Below are positions 58,973 to 60,000 of a stretch of DNA of 60,000 bases, piece after piece (the stretch's first letter is position 1; each line of letters opens with the position of its first letter). The DNA comes from Apostichopus japonicus (lineage: Eukaryota > Echinodermata > Holothuroidea > Aspidochirotida > Stichopodidae). Under the pieces are notes generated by a model. It was given only the letters and a program-made list of their open reading frames with translations, was not told where the DNA came from and searched no databases. The stretch covers positions 17,281,501 through 17,341,500 of the forward strand of contig NC_092569.1 in NCBI RefSeq assembly GCF_037975245.1. Direction: 5' to 3'. The position numbers were made by a program, and so were the translations under genes.

Positions 58973-60000
58973 CTATAGTATGGAGAGAAAAACATTGAAC
59001 ATATTAAAATATGCTTTGTGTTCAATTTGTCAAAGAAAACTATGAGAAATTGACAATTATCTGTGATTTAAGTATTTTTAGTTGTTTGAAGTAACATGAA
59101 CACCTTAACATCAAATTTGGTACATATATCATTGTTAGTGTTAAATTATGTTGCATACATATTTCTCTCCCTCTCTCTCTCTTTCCTCTCGCTGTCTCTG
59201 TTATTTTATTGGAGGGTTGGGTGGGTGGGTAGGTGTGGGCGAATATATGTATATTCTAAAACAAATGCCAACAACAAGTAACTTGTCTTGTTTACAAAAT
59301 TATATGTTGTAATTTTTGTATTGTGTTAAGTTGTCGAACATACATACTGTGAATAAAAGTGAAACAGAAAGTCACCAAACGTTATCTTGGAAATAACAAA
59401 ACACATTTATGTTTGTTAATTAGGTTTTTTATATCTAGATGAAATGACATAACAAAGCACTTAAGGTTAAAAATTCAATATCTTACTTTGAGTGCCATCT
59501 GTAGGTGAAGGTAAACTTCTCCGATGAATACTCTATTGATGAGAAGAAGAGTCACAGAAAAGATGTCAATATGTCCTGTTTATTGATAGTAATGTCTGTA
59601 AAGAACTATTGTTTTTTCCTTCAACATTAGTAACCAAGTAATCAGTTACAAGCAAATTAAAAATGCAACAAATCATCGGAAAACAATACTTTCAAAATAA
59701 TAAATAATTGAATTGGCTGTTCACTGACATAATTGCCTATTGCCTACATCACGATGTTTGATAACTTAATTTATTACAATTATTCAATTTTTAATATTAA
59801 TTTTGGAAATGTGTACACATACAGGTATTTTTTACAATGGAAGTTTATGTTATCAAAGTTGTATGGTTTCATTTCTTTTCATGAAATTAAACGAAGTAAA
59901 GATAAAGATGCTCAGATTAACGTGAAAACAAACTCTTTACACCATTTACGCAGAGATCGTCTACAGTATAATCGCAGCGTTGTCAGGGGTGATAAATCGT
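58973..60000 (-). other. Intron 1 of copy C (partial)
   Basis: Includes a CT-rich microsatellite (about 59164-59200) and a G/T-rich stretch. Sequence 59220-59560 matches the left end of the window (copy Z intron 1) better than copies A and B. No coding sequence. Confidence 0.7.

Overview
This window is AT-rich, intron-rich animal DNA, most likely from a marine invertebrate deuterostome. An echinoderm such as a sea cucumber is my guess, and nothing in the window proves the taxon. It carries a tandem array, all on the minus strand, of paralogous genes for secreted fibrinogen-related proteins (FReDs). Every internal exon can be placed by homology between copies, GT-AG splice sites and matching intron phases.

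Layout, left to right (each gene reads right to left):
- Copy Z: only its signal-peptide exon is inside (3761-3841); the rest lies off the left edge.
- About 6-21 kb: gene-poor spacer with decayed mobile DNA. It holds a Penelope-like endonuclease scrap, a 406-bp hAT MITE, two related repeats with a hammerhead-like motif, an orphan copy of the gene-upstream flank, and a frameshifted arylamine N-acetyltransferase-like remnant.
- Copy A: 21445-29802, probably a pseudogene.
- Copy B: 36529-44862, complete and open, about 512 aa under the simplest splice model.
- Copy C: 53631-58972, open, with its first exon beyond the right edge and a 1.46-kb TTAA-flanked DNA transposon remnant in its last intron.
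The array period is about 15 kb between A and B and about 17 kb between B and C.

Encoded protein: signal peptide, then an incomplete fibrinogen domain (FBG1, first two of three exons), a TIL cysteine-rich domain, a TILa/VWC-like segment, an EGF-like domain, and a complete second fibrinogen domain (FBG2). FBG2 keeps the DRDND calcium-site motif but has a Cys/Tyr-rich insertion where the ligand pocket should lie, and this insertion differs between copies. The likely role is a secreted recognition lectin of the FREP/ficolin type; that is inference from family. A 33-bp promoter-like block with CRE-, C/EBP- and forkhead-like sites lies 246-257 bp upstream of the start codon in all three copies where it is visible.

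Copies are mosaic: intron 1 groups A with B and C with Z, whereas the 3' exons and flanks group B with C. This implies unequal exchange or gene conversion. The main uncertainty is the junction between the signal-peptide exon and the FBG1 exon, where two acceptors are possible.
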